Below are positions 43,512 to 52,103 of a stretch of DNA of 64,000 nucleotides, piece by piece. A program made the translations under genes and the position numbers. Numbering within the stretch: position 1 is the stretch's first letter; every line of letters starts with the position of its first letter. Origin of the DNA: JAKCDU01 sp035551615. Its GTDB lineage: Bacteria; Actinomycetota; Acidimicrobiia; Acidimicrobiales; Palsa-688. The notes beneath the pieces are model-generated. The model was not told the DNA's origin. It saw only the letters and a list, made by a program, of their open reading frames with translations, and searched no databases. Location of the stretch: NCBI GenBank assembly GCA_035551615.1, contig DASZNC010000159.1:1-64000 (forward strand), in the 5' to 3' direction.

Positions 43512-44150
43512 GTGCCCAAGCGATCGGCCTCCCGGGTCACGGCGCCTCCCCTTCCCGACAGCCTCACCGCCACCCAGCGGGAACGGCGCGATCGGATAGT
43601 GGAAGCCGGCCTGATGCTGCTCCGCAACCACGAGCACCATCAGATCCAGATGAAGGATGTGGCCGCCGAGGCGGGCGTGGCCCTGGGCACCGTGTACCGC
43701 TACTTCCAGTCGAAGGACCATCTCTTCGCCGAGGTGCTCGCCCACTGGGCGGCCCAGTTGCAGATCAACGTCGAACGTCGTCCCCTGAAGGGCGCGACCA
43801 ACGCCGAACGGCTGACCGATGTGCTGCAGCGATCGATGCGGGCCTTTCAGAGCTGGCCCCAGCTGGCCCGCGTCGTCATGGCCCTCGAATCGTCCGAGGA
43901 CCCGTTCACCCGCGAGATATTCGCCCGGAACATGGCCCGCAATACGCAGATATATGTCGAGGCCCTGCAGGGCCTGCCCGACTCAGTGGCACGCGAGGTG
44001 GTGTCGGTAGCCACGTCTGTGTTCGACTTGCAGCTCCGCCAGTGGGTGGTCGGTGCGCAGTCCATCGCCGACGTCTACGACCGGATCGCCCGCGCCGTGT
44101 GGGTGGTGCTGGAGTATTCCGAGCGCCATCCGGCGTCGTCGGTCGCCTGA
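43512..44150 (+). CDS. TetR-family regulator, KstR-like
   Basis: A 212-residue regulator with an N-terminal HTH (about 20-65: RRDRIVEAGLMLL, MKDVAAEAGVALGTVYRYFQ, SKDHLFAEVL). This resembles KstR, the cholesterol-catabolism repressor (VAVGTLYRYFPSKVHLL). Its position between the two divergent catabolic operons supports control of both, with a steroid-CoA or steroid acid as likely ligand (inference). GTG 43512, with GAGGAAA upstream, is preferred over ATG 43449, whose ribosome site is too close. Confidence 0.82.
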   Translation: MPKRSASRVTAPPLPDSLTATQRERRDRIVEAGLMLLRNHEHHQIQMKDVAAEAGVALGTVYRYFQSKDHLFAEVLAHWAAQLQINVERRPLKGATNAERLTDVLQRSMRAFQSWPQLARVVMALESSEDPFTREIFARNMARNTQIYVEALQGLPDSVAREVVSVATSVFDLQLRQWVVGAQSIADVYDRIARAVWVVLEYSERHPASSVA

Positions 44151-44193
44151 CAGTCTGCAGTTTTCGGTCAAAGGAAAGGACTTACCTAGGTCA

Positions 44194-44955
44194 GTGCCGG
44201 TTATTTCCGACATACGTGACGGCGGCATCGCCGAGGTCGTGATGGACTGTCCGCCCGTCAACGCCCTCCGGGTCGCCGATTGGTTCGCCGTCGCCGACCA
44301 GGTGACCGCCCTCGGCCGCGACCCCGATGTCCGGGTGGTGATCCTCCGGGCCGAGGGTCGGGGCTTCAACGCCGGGGTGGACATCAAGGAGATGCAGGAG
44401 ACGGACGGCTTCGGCGCACTGATCGGCGCCAACCGTGGCTGCTTCGCCGCCTTCGCTGCGGTCTACGAGTGCGCCGTACCGGTCATCGCCGCCGTCCATG
44501 GCTTCTGCGTGGGCGGTGGCGTCGGTCTGGTCGGCAACGCCGACATCGTGGTCGCCGCCGACGACGCCTTCTTCGGGTTACCTGAGGTCGACCGCGGCGC
44601 CCTCGGCGCCGCCACCCACCTGTCCCGACTGGTCCCGCAGCACAAGATGCGGGCTATGGTCTACACCTCGGCCACCGCCACGGCGGCGGAGCTGCATGAC
44701 TTCGGGTCGGTGCTGTCGGTCGTGCCGGGTGACGGCCTGGTCGCCGAGGCCCGGAGGGTCGCCGGGCAGATCGCAGCCAAGTCCCCGACCGTCATCCGGG
44801 CGGCCAAGGAATCGCTCAACGGCATCGACCCCTGGGATGTCAAGCGGTCCTACCGGTACGAGCAGGGGTTCACCTTCGAGCTCAACCTGTCCGGAGTGGC
44901 CGACGAGCACCGGGACGCCTTTGTCGCCAAGCGGGATACGGACACCTCGAAATGA
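44194..44955 (+). CDS. echA20: EchA20-like (7aS)-HIEC-CoA ring hydrolase
   Basis: A crotonase-fold protein of 253 residues that matches mycobacterial EchA20 over its length. Shared strings include DCPPVNAL, LRAEGRGFNAGVDIKEMQ, ANRGCFAAFAAVYECAVPVI, GALGAATHLSRLVPQHKMR and the end NLSGVADEHRDAFV. EchA20 opens ring D of the steroid-derived indane intermediate HIEC-CoA. The start is GTG 44194. The stop overlaps ipdA by four bases, as part of the ipd module. Confidence 0.92.
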   Translation: MPVISDIRDGGIAEVVMDCPPVNALRVADWFAVADQVTALGRDPDVRVVILRAEGRGFNAGVDIKEMQETDGFGALIGANRGCFAAFAAVYECAVPVIAAVHGFCVGGGVGLVGNADIVVAADDAFFGLPEVDRGALGAATHLSRLVPQHKMRAMVYTSATATAAELHDFGSVLSVVPGDGLVAEARRVAGQIAAKSPTVIRAAKESLNGIDPWDVKRSYRYEQGFTFELNLSGVADEHRDAFVAKRDTDTSK

Positions 44956-45779
44956 CCACCTCGAAACTGACGACGATCGACCAGGTCGTCGGGTCGCTGG
45001 CCGACGGCATGACCATCGGCATCGGCGGCTGGGGCTCCCGGCGCAAGCCGATGGCCATCGTCAGGGCCATAGCTGCGTCATCGCTCTCCGACCTCACCGT
45101 GGTCAGCTTCGCCGGGCCCGACCTGGGGCTCCTGTGCGCCGCCGGCAAGGTGAAGCAGGCGGTGTACCCGTTCGCCTCCCTGGACTCGATCCCGCTGGAG
45201 CCGCATTTCCGGGCCGCCCGCCAGGCCGGCCTGGTCGAGGACGTACCGTTCGACGAGGGCATGTTCCTGCTCGCCCTGCAGGCGGCCGCCTGGCGGGTCC
45301 CGTTCCTGCCCACCCGGGTGGGGCTGGGCAGCGACCTGACCACCCTCAACCCGATGCTGGCGACGGTGACGTCACCATTCGATGATCGGTCCGAGTTGGT
45401 CGCCGTACCCGCCTTCCGCTTCGACGCGGTGATCTGCCACCTCAACCGGTCCGACGATCGGGGCAACGCCACCTTCCTCGGACCCGACCTCTACTTCGAC
45501 GACCTGTTCCTGCGGGCGGCCCCGAGCCGCCGGTACATCTCGGTCGAGAAGGTGGTGCCCACCCGGGATCTGCTCGAGGAGGCCGGCACCGAACTTCGCC
45601 TCCGAGTGGCTCGCATGATGGTCGACGGCGTCATCGAGGCGCCCGGTGGAGCCTGGTTCACCTCCTGCGTCCCCGACTACGAACGGGACGAGGCCCTGCA
45701 GAGGGAGTACGTGGGCGCGGCCAAATCCCCCGATGCATGGGCCTCCTTCGCCGCCACTCACCTGGAGGCGGCCCGATGA
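44952..45779 (+). CDS. ipdA: IpdA, alpha subunit of COCHEA-CoA hydrolase
   Basis: Class I CoA-transferase fold, 275 residues. IpdAB is known to open the last carbon ring (ring C) of steroid catabolites, using a CoA-transferase fold as a hydrolase. It shows GGWGSRRKPMAIVRAI, SFAGPDLGLLCAAGKVK and VPFDEGMFLLALQAAAWRVP, which I recall from mycobacterial IpdA. ATG 44952 and the stop at 45779 overlap echA20 and ipdB respectively (ATGA), so the subunits are made in balance. Confidence 0.92.
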   Translation: MTTSKLTTIDQVVGSLADGMTIGIGGWGSRRKPMAIVRAIAASSLSDLTVVSFAGPDLGLLCAAGKVKQAVYPFASLDSIPLEPHFRAARQAGLVEDVPFDEGMFLLALQAAAWRVPFLPTRVGLGSDLTTLNPMLATVTSPFDDRSELVAVPAFRFDAVICHLNRSDDRGNATFLGPDLYFDDLFLRAAPSRRYISVEKVVPTRDLLEEAGTELRLRVARMMVDGVIEAPGGAWFTSCVPDYERDEALQREYVGAAKSPDAWASFAATHLEAAR

Positions 45780-46549
45780 CCGCCCACTGGACCCGGGCCG
45801 ATGTCTGCGTGGTCGCGCTGGCCGAATGCTTTCGCGGCGACGGCGAGATCGTGGCCAATCCGATCGGCACCATCCCGATGATCGCCGGCCGGTTGGCCCG
45901 GGCCACCTTCGCGCCCGACCTGATGGCCACCGACGGCGAAGCCGCTCTCATCGCCAACGACGAGGCGTTCGCGTGGCCCGACGGCCGGGTGGTCGAGTAC
46001 TACAACCCGTACCGGTCGATGTTCGACGTGGTCTGGTCCGGGAAGCGTCACGTGGTCATGGGGGCGACCCAGATAGATCCGTTCGGCAACCAGAATTTCG
46101 CCGCCATCGGTAGCGATTACTCGGTCCCCAAGACGCAGTTGATCGGGTTCCGGGGCGCCCCCGGCAACACGATCAACCACGCCACGTCCTATTGGGTGTC
46201 GAACCACTCCCCCCGGGTCTTCGTCGAGAAGGTCGACGTGGTCACCGGGGTGGGTTGGGACCGGGCGGCGGCGGCCGGAGCCGCGGCGCTGGAGTTCTTC
46301 GATCTGCGCCGGGTGGTGACCAACCTGGCCGTGCTCGACTTCGGCGGCCCCGATCACCGCCTACGGCTCGTGTCGGTGCATCCGGGTGTGAGTGTGGATG
46401 ATGTGGTGGCCGGTACCGGTTTTCCTTTGACCGTGCCGGAATCAGTAGCGGAGACCCGGACCCCCACCGACAAGGAGATGCAGCTGATCAGCGAGGTCAT
46501 CGATCCCTCGGACCAGCGTCATGTCGAGCTACCGGAGGAGGCGTCGTGA
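45776..46549 (+). CDS. ipdB: IpdB, beta subunit of COCHEA-CoA hydrolase
   Basis: A 257-residue partner of IpdA with a class I CoA-transferase fold: ANPIGTIPMIAGRLARATFA, GATQIDPFGNQNFAAIG, VVTNLAVLDF. It works with IpdA on the ring-C CoA ester of steroid catabolites. ATG 45776 overlaps ipdA. The stop overlaps the DUF35 gene start (GTGA). Confidence 0.92.
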   Translation: MTAHWTRADVCVVALAECFRGDGEIVANPIGTIPMIAGRLARATFAPDLMATDGEAALIANDEAFAWPDGRVVEYYNPYRSMFDVVWSGKRHVVMGATQIDPFGNQNFAAIGSDYSVPKTQLIGFRGAPGNTINHATSYWVSNHSPRVFVEKVDVVTGVGWDRAAAAGAAALEFFDLRRVVTNLAVLDFGGPDHRLRLVSVHPGVSVDDVVAGTGFPLTVPESVAETRTPTDKEMQLISEVIDPSDQRHVELPEEAS

Positions 46550-46965
46550 CCGGCCAGCCAGTAATCGAGGGGTGGTTCACCGCCGGCGAGGAACCGGCCC
46601 TCATCGGGCGGCGCTGCCCCGAATGCGGTACCTATCAGTTCCCTCCGACCGGGGAATGGTGCCCCAACCCGTCATGCCGGTCCGACGTGATGGAGTCAGT
46701 GGAGCTGTCACGACGAGGAAAGGTGTGGAGCTACACCGATGCGCAGTACAAACCGCCGCCGCCGTACGAGCCGATCAGCGATCCGTTCGAGCCGTTCGCC
46801 ATCGCCGCCGTCGAGTTGGAGAAGGAACGCATCGTGATCCTGGGACAGGTGGCGGCCACCTTCGGGGTGGCCGATCTGCACGTCGGCTCCGTGGTCGAAC
46901 TGGTCGTCGAGCCACTCGACCCGTCCGGGGCCCTGGTCTGGAAGTGGAGGCCGGTCAATGACTGA
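46546..46965 (+). CDS. DUF35 zinc-ribbon/OB-fold protein
   Basis: A 139-residue acyl-CoA-associated protein. It has a rubredoxin-like zinc ribbon (RRCPECG ... WCPNPSC) followed by an OB fold (VWSYTDAQYKPPPPYEPISD, then PFAIAAVELE). DUF35 proteins are usually obligate partners of thiolase-like proteins, as in the Ltp2-ChsH2 aldolase of mycobacteria. The next gene is such a thiolase homologue and overlaps it by eight bases, so the two probably form a complex. The start is GTG 46546. Confidence 0.88.
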   Translation: MTGQPVIEGWFTAGEEPALIGRRCPECGTYQFPPTGEWCPNPSCRSDVMESVELSRRGKVWSYTDAQYKPPPPYEPISDPFEPFAIAAVELEKERIVILGQVAATFGVADLHVGSVVELVVEPLDPSGALVWKWRPVND

Positions 46966-48142
46966 GGTTGCCGTCGTCGGGGTCGGTATGCACCCGTGGG
47001 GCAAATGGGGCCGCAATTTCGTCGGCTACGGCTTGGCCGCCGCCCGCGCCGCCATGGATGACGCCGGCGTGTCCTGGCCGGACATCCAGTTCGTCGTCGG
47101 CGGCGAAACGGTGCGCAACGGCTACGGGGGCTACGTCGCCGGGTCGACCATGGCCCGCGCCCTCGGATGGAACGGGGCCCGGGTGGCCACCTGCTACGCC
47201 GCCTGCGCGTCGGGCTCGGCCGCCATCGAAGCGGCCCGGACCCGCATTCTGGCCGGGCTCTGCGACCTGGCTCTCGTGGTTGGGGCCGACACCACGCCCA
47301 AAGGCTTCCTCGCGCCGAACGCCGGTGAGCGATGGGACGATCCCGACTGGCTCCGCTTCCGACTGGTAGGCGCCACCAACCCGGCGTTCTTCGGCATGTA
47401 CGCCCGCCGGCGGATGGACCTGTACGGGGCCGGCCCCGGGGACTTCGCCGCCGTGAAGGTCAAGAACGCCAGGCACGGTCTGCACAACGCCAACGCCCGC
47501 TACCGGTCGGAGGTCAAGATCGAGGATGTGATGGCCTCCCCGGTCGTTGCCGATCCGCTCCGGTTGCTGGACATCTGCGCCACCTCCGACGGCGGCGCCG
47601 CCGTCGTGCTCGCTTCGATGGACATGGCCCGACGCCTGGGCCGGACCGATGTCCGCATCCGGGCCGTGTCGACCGTGACCCCGCAGTTCCCCAACACCGC
47701 AGTCGACCTTCCCGACATCGCCACCGATTCGGCCTTCGCAGTGACGCCGCCGGCTCTCGGGTTCCGGCCGTCCATCGCCGCCGCCGCCTACGAGGAGGCC
47801 GGCCTGGGGCCGTCCGATCTGTCGCTGGCCGAGGTCTACGACCTGTCCACGGCCCTTGAACTCGACTGGTACGAGGACCTTGGGTTGTGTGACCCGGGTG
47901 AGGCCGAGAAGCTGCTGCACGAAGGAGTCACGACCATCGGTGGGCGGGTCCCGGTCAACCCCTCCGGCGGGCTCGCCTGCTTCGGCGAAGCAGTGCCCGC
48001 CCAGGCCATCGCCCAGGTCTGTGAGGTGTCTTGGCAGCTGCGGGGGCAGGCCGGCGCCCGCCAGATCGACGGCGCCCGGGTCGGGCTCACCATCAATCAG
48101 GGCCTGTTCGGCCACGGCTCCTGCGTGATCCTCTCGTCATGA
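46958..48142 (+). CDS. Thiolase-superfamily protein (lipid-transfer/SCP2-thiolase type)
   Basis: A 394-residue thiolase fold. The first active-site region keeps a Cys (ATCYAACASGSAAIEAA). The usual GHPxGATG block after NPSGG is replaced by NPSGGLACFGEAVPAQAI, so the normal catalytic His is missing. A His occurs near the C terminus in GLFGHGSCVI. It may therefore be an aldolase or a divergent thiolase. It is paired with DUF35 and flanked by ipdB and ipdC, so removal of a C2 or C3 unit from late steroid catabolites is plausible. The stop overlaps ipdC. Confidence 0.85.
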   Translation: MTEVAVVGVGMHPWGKWGRNFVGYGLAAARAAMDDAGVSWPDIQFVVGGETVRNGYGGYVAGSTMARALGWNGARVATCYAACASGSAAIEAARTRILAGLCDLALVVGADTTPKGFLAPNAGERWDDPDWLRFRLVGATNPAFFGMYARRRMDLYGAGPGDFAAVKVKNARHGLHNANARYRSEVKIEDVMASPVVADPLRLLDICATSDGGAAVVLASMDMARRLGRTDVRIRAVSTVTPQFPNTAVDLPDIATDSAFAVTPPALGFRPSIAAAAYEEAGLGPSDLSLAEVYDLSTALELDWYEDLGLCDPGEAEKLLHEGVTTIGGRVPVNPSGGLACFGEAVPAQAIAQVCEVSWQLRGQAGARQIDGARVGLTINQGLFGHGSCVILSS

Positions 48143-49194
48143 CCGACGCCCTGCGCACCCCGGCCTGCGATCTGCTCGGGGTCCGCTACCCGATCGTCCA
48201 GACCGGGATGGGTTGGGTCGCCGGCGCCCGCTTGACCGCTGCCACCTCGTCGGCCGGCGGCCTCGGGATCATTGCCTCGGCGACGATGACCTTGGACCAG
48301 TTGAAGGCGGCCATAGCCGAGGTCAAGGACCGCACCGACAACCCGTTCGGGGTCAACCTCCGCTCGGACCACGCCGACATCGACCGCTTCATCGATCTCA
48401 TCGTCGCCGAGCGGGTCAAGGTGGCCAGTTTCGCCCAGGCGCCCAACGCCACTCTCATCAACCGCCTGAGGGACTCCGGCATCGTGTGCATGCCGACCAT
48501 CGCCGCCCCCCGGCACGCCGAGAAGGTCGTGGCCATGGGCGTCGATGCGGTCATCGCCCAGGGTCAGGAGGGCGGCGGCCATACCGGTCAGATTCCGACC
48601 AGCCTGCTGCTCCCCCGCGTCACCGCTCAGGTCGACGTGCCGGTCATGGGCGCGGGCGGGTTCCACGACGGGCGCGGGCTGGTCGCCGCCCTCGCCTGGG
48701 GCGCCGCCGGTGTGGCCATGGGCACCCGCTTCCTCCTGACCAAGGAGAGCACCGTGCCCGACGAGGTGAAAGCGCAGTATCTGGCCGCCGCCTTGACCGA
48801 CACGGTCGTGACCAGAGCCATCGACGGGGCCCCCCAGAGGGTCATCCGGACCGCCCTCGTCGACAGGCTGTCGGCGGGCCCCGGCCCGGTCGCTCTGGGG
48901 CGGGCGGCGGGCAACGCCCTACGGCTGCGCCGGCTGACCGGCACCTCACTCCCCGACCTGGTGCGCGAAGGCCTGGCCATGAAGCGAAACGGCGACCTGA
49001 CGTGGGCCCAGGTGGCGATGGCCGCCAACGCCCCCATGCTCACCCGGGCGACGATGGTCGAAGGTCGCCTCGAGGCCGGGATCCTCCCGACCGGGCAGGT
49101 CACGGGCTTGATCGACGAGTTGCCTACCGTGGCCGAGCTGATCGAGGGCATCGTGGCCGAGGCCACCGCCACGGTCGGCCGTCTGGCCGGCTAG
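48139..49194 (+). CDS. ipdC: IpdC-like flavin-dependent reductase (nitronate monooxygenase family)
   Basis: A 351-residue FMN-dependent TIM barrel. It closely resembles mycobacterial IpdC: PIVQTGMGWVAGARLTAAT, SATMTLDQLKAAI, GQEGGGHTGQI, GVAMGTRFLL. IpdC is thought to act on hydroxylated HIP-CoA in steroid ring C/D catabolism. ATG 48139 overlaps the thiolase stop. The 3' end overlaps the convergent gene by four bases. Confidence 0.9.
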   Translation: MTDALRTPACDLLGVRYPIVQTGMGWVAGARLTAATSSAGGLGIIASATMTLDQLKAAIAEVKDRTDNPFGVNLRSDHADIDRFIDLIVAERVKVASFAQAPNATLINRLRDSGIVCMPTIAAPRHAEKVVAMGVDAVIAQGQEGGGHTGQIPTSLLLPRVTAQVDVPVMGAGGFHDGRGLVAALAWGAAGVAMGTRFLLTKESTVPDEVKAQYLAAALTDTVVTRAIDGAPQRVIRTALVDRLSAGPGPVALGRAAGNALRLRRLTGTSLPDLVREGLAMKRNGDLTWAQVAMAANAPMLTRATMVEGRLEAGILPTGQVTGLIDELPTVAELIEGIVAEATATVGRLAG

Positions 49195-49661
49195 TCACGC
49201 TCACTCCTGGTCAGGCCCCGGCCGGGGGTCCATGACTCGATGACCAGCTTCGTCGCCTCCGGGTTGAGACCGGTGACGACCACCTCGGCGATGTCGGCCA
49301 CGAACAACTCGCCATCGGGTTGGCCGTCCCCCTCCCCGGCGGATACCGGTCCGGCCACCTCGGCCCGGCCGGCGATCTTCGCCTCACCGGCCCACTCGCT
49401 CTCCCTGCCCTCGCCCGGGTGGGTCGTCGGGCTGTGCAGCGCGAACCGGGGGTCACGCCTGAGATCATCTCCTTTGCGGGCCCCGGTCATCGACCCGAAC
49501 TGAAGTCGTCCGTCCAGGAACTCACACTCGATACCGGATATCCGGGGGGCGCCGTCAGCCCGCAGGGTGGCGATCGTCTTGTGGCGACCGGCGTCGAACA
49601 GCCTGCGTACCCGCTCGGCGAACAGCGCTTCGGCTTCTTCAAAATCCTTCCAGGCGGCCAT
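49191..49661 (-). CDS. Pyridoxamine-phosphate-oxidase-like FMN/F420 protein
   Basis: A 156-residue split-barrel protein (KTIATLRADGAPRISGIECE, LQFGSMTGARKGDDLRRDPR, FALHS). Members bind FMN, F420 or haem. Actinobacterial forms are often F420-dependent, but I cannot tell which cofactor is used. It is convergent with ipdC and lies 24 bases after the LysR-GAF gene in the same direction. Confidence 0.82.
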   Translation of the reverse strand: MAAWKDFEEAEALFAERVRRLFDAGRHKTIATLRADGAPRISGIECEFLDGRLQFGSMTGARKGDDLRRDPRFALHSPTTHPGEGRESEWAGEAKIAGRAEVAGPVSAGEGDGQPDGELFVADIAEVVVTGLNPEATKLVIESWTPGRGLTRSERD

Positions 49662-49685
49662 GGGGAGAGAGCCTATGGTCGCGGG

Positions 49686-50462
49686 CTACAGGTGCGACGG
49701 GCCCCAGGGAGGGGATGCGATCAGGAGCCGTTCGATGGTTTCGGCCGACTGGGTCAGCGTGTCCATATCCGCTCGCGACATCTCACGCGGTAGGCGGTCG
49801 ACGACCGAAAGGGCGCCCACGACCGCCCCGTCGGAGGAGCAGATGGGAACCGCCGCGTAGGAGCGGAAGCCGTCCTTCTGATGCAGAGCGGTGTGACGGG
49901 TGGCCGGCTCGGCGGCCATGTCGGATACGACCCAGGGGCCGGCGTTGCGGGCCACGGCGGCGAAGAACGACCAACCGAGCGGGGTCGGACCCGGTTGGGC
50001 GCCGCCGGTGCCGATCGCCCGGCTGGCGAACAGGATCTGGGCGGCCGGCCGGATCAGCGTCACCATGACCGCGGTGACGTCGAGGAAGGCGCCGACCTCC
50101 TCCAGCACCGGACCGACCAACTCCTGGCCGATGAGTGGTTCGGTCCCGCCTGCGCCCGGCTCGGGATCCCCTGTCGCCGCAGGCAGATCCGAGGCGTCAT
50201 CGCGGTCTGCGGCTCTGGCCTGCTCGGCTGCTCGTTCCGCCAACTCCAGGGTGGCCCGGGCCACCGGCATGAACGCCCGGCCGGCCGAAGTCAGCCGGAC
50301 CTCCCGGCTGTTGCGCAGGAACAGCTTGAGTCCGAGCTCCTGCTCGAGCTTGGCGATCTGCTGGGAGAGCGGCGGCTGAGCCATGAACAGTCGCTCGGCC
50401 GCCCGCGTAAAACTGAGTTCCTCTTCCACCGTGACTGCGTAACGAAGCTGTCGTAACTCCAT
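49686..50462 (-). CDS. LysR-type HTH fused to a GAF domain
   Basis: Residues 1-60 are a textbook LysR HTH (MELRQLRYAVTVEEELSFTR, AAERLFMAQPPLSQQIAKLE, QELGLKLFLRNSREVRLTSA). The expected periplasmic-binding-like effector domain is absent. Instead residues about 105-250 form a GAF domain (FLDVTAVMVTLI, WVVSDMAAEPATRHTALHQK, FRSYAAVPICSSDGAVVGAL, SVVDR). The frame is continuous over 258 residues. GAF domains bind small ligands, haem or sense light/redox, so this is a rewired regulator. The likely target is the adjacent split-barrel gene or the catabolic operon (inference). Confidence 0.88.
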   Translation of the reverse strand: MELRQLRYAVTVEEELSFTRAAERLFMAQPPLSQQIAKLEQELGLKLFLRNSREVRLTSAGRAFMPVARATLELAERAAEQARAADRDDASDLPAATGDPEPGAGGTEPLIGQELVGPVLEEVGAFLDVTAVMVTLIRPAAQILFASRAIGTGGAQPGPTPLGWSFFAAVARNAGPWVVSDMAAEPATRHTALHQKDGFRSYAAVPICSSDGAVVGALSVVDRLPREMSRADMDTLTQSAETIERLLIASPPWGPSHL

Positions 50463-50651
50463 CTAAGGAGAGACCTGTCCTCAATGGAACCACGGCGGCT
50501 CACTGTGAAACCACCTGGATTGTCACACTAGCCCCATAGTAGGACGCAAACAACATTACTGACAGTTGCATCTTTAACTACTAGGCACCCGCCGGCCATA
50601 TGCGTGTCAGCACGCCCGCCGAGCCGGGAGAGGCCCATCGACGCCGGGCGT

Positions 50652-50882
50652 CTACCGGATCGGCGGGCGGGCCGTGCCGCCCTTCGTGACGTTCAGTATC
50701 ACGTCCGCCGGCCTGGAACCCTGAGGGTCCGACGACCCGGTTCCGACCGGTTGGACGATCGGTCGGATGGCCGGACCGGAGGGAATGGAGAGCGGGTTGT
50801 GATCGACGAATATTGATACTGCGGGCAGCACCATTAACGCGCCGGTAGCGAAGGCAATGCTCACGATTGGTCTCAAGTACAC
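50652..50882 (-). CDS. Possible small exported protein (76 aa)
   Basis: On the minus strand GTG 50882 behind AGGAA opens a frame with a basic start, a hydrophobic stretch (PIVSIAFATGALMVLPAVSI) and a Pro/Gly-rich tail. The layout fits a small secreted or membrane-anchored protein. No family is recognised. The remaining bases from 50463 to 51180 are AT-richer spacer with no other gene that I can support. Confidence 0.4.
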   Translation of the reverse strand: MYLRPIVSIAFATGALMVLPAVSIFVDHNPLSIPSGPAIRPIVQPVGTGSSDPQGSRPADVILNVTKGGTARPPIR

Positions 50883-51180
50883 GAGTTGTTCCTGCCGTAT
50901 AGGTACAAATGGGACGCCGAGGCGATCCTGTAACTGGTTTGAAATCGGCCGGGTTTCACGGCCTGATCGAGTGCCCGGGTCGGCTCCCGCCACCGGGTCT
51001 CTCTCCGTTCCAGTATCTGAGGCACCGTCGCGCCTCACTTTGAATCGACTTGTCGCAGGAGCCCCTTTCATACCGTCTTCGTATGCCCGAATTGTCACTC
51101 AACCGTCCCGGCTCCGCCCCTACGGGTCGCACCGGGACAAATGAGTGGCTGCGGGCACCGACCCGGGGCACGATCTGGAT

Positions 51181-51606
51181 ATGGACATCCGTATCCAGTG
51201 TGTGTGCTTCGACTGTGTCGATCCGAACCGAACCGCCGCATTTTGGGAGGCGGCTCTCGGCTGGCGTCGCACATGGGAGGATCAGGACCAGATATGCCTC
51301 GAACCGCCGCTCGCCGCCCCGGAGGACGGTATCTCCCCCGATCTCATCTTCCTCCGGGTGCCCGAGGGCAAGACGGTCAAGAATCGTCTTCACCTCGACC
51401 TGCGCCCCGCCGATCAGGCCGGCGAAGTCGACCGGCTGGAGAGGTTGGGTGCCCGTCGCATATCAGTCGGCCAGGGCGATGCGACCTGGGTGGTCATGGC
51501 CGATCCCGACGGCAATGAATTCGACGTCCTGGCCCCGCTCGCTGACAACGAACTGCCGTCTGGGTACGACCGGCTCGGGCGCCGCCTGACCACTCACGAG
51601 GACTGA
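51181..51606 (+). CDS. VOC-family (glyoxalase-like) protein
   Basis: A 141-residue vicinal-oxygen-chelate protein (MDIRIQCVCFDCVDPNRTAA, FWEAALGW ... MADPDGNEFDVLAPL). It probably forms a dimeric metal- or ligand-binding fold. The substrate is unknown. ATG 51181 gives the usual N terminus; GTG 51145 is an alternative. It is convergent with another VOC gene, with 17 bases between stops. Confidence 0.82.
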   Translation: MDIRIQCVCFDCVDPNRTAAFWEAALGWRRTWEDQDQICLEPPLAAPEDGISPDLIFLRVPEGKTVKNRLHLDLRPADQAGEVDRLERLGARRISVGQGDATWVVMADPDGNEFDVLAPLADNELPSGYDRLGRRLTTHED

Positions 51607-51623
51607 CCTCACGGCCGGCTCTG

Positions 51624-52037
51624 TCAGTCGGCCGGGCAGCACACCTCGAGCTCCATGCCGTCGGGGTCGCGGAAGAACAACGACAGGGTGGAGCCCAACT
51701 GCTGCACCTCACCTACTTCTTGCGCCCCAGCGGGCCCGAGGCGATCCCTCATCTCGTGCAGCACGGCACGGGAGGCCACTGCGAAGGCAAAGTGGTCGAC
51801 CGCACCGCGATGGCCCTGACGGCGTCGCTCGCCGATGATCTCCTCTGCTGGCACCTCGAAAATGTTGAGCGCGGCGCCGCCGCCGATGTCCACGATCTTC
51901 ATCCAACGGTGGTCGGGGCGGGCCCGGATCTCACTGACGACCCGGCCGCCGAACGCGTTCTCATAGAAGCGAACGGATCGGTTCATGTCGGTCGTCAACG
52001 TGGCCACGTGATTGAATCCGATCGAGACTGGCATCAC
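51624..52037 (-). CDS. VOC-family (glyoxalase/bleomycin-resistance-like) protein
   Basis: A 137-residue VOC domain with ligand residues FNHVATLTTDMNRSVRFYEN, AFGG ... FFRDPDGMELEVCC, and a central DHFAFAV. The metal positions His, His and Glu appear present. The function is unknown. It is transcribed opposite to its VOC neighbour, so the two are not a simple tandem duplication. Confidence 0.82.
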   Translation of the reverse strand: MMPVSIGFNHVATLTTDMNRSVRFYENAFGGRVVSEIRARPDHRWMKIVDIGGGAALNIFEVPAEEIIGERRRQGHRGAVDHFAFAVASRAVLHEMRDRLGPAGAQEVGEVQQLGSTLSLFFRDPDGMELEVCCPAD

Positions 52038-52103
52038 CGCCCACGATACGTTCGTCGACGCGGTTGGCGATCGGCTCCCTACCCGAGTCGATACTTTTGG
52101 CTG

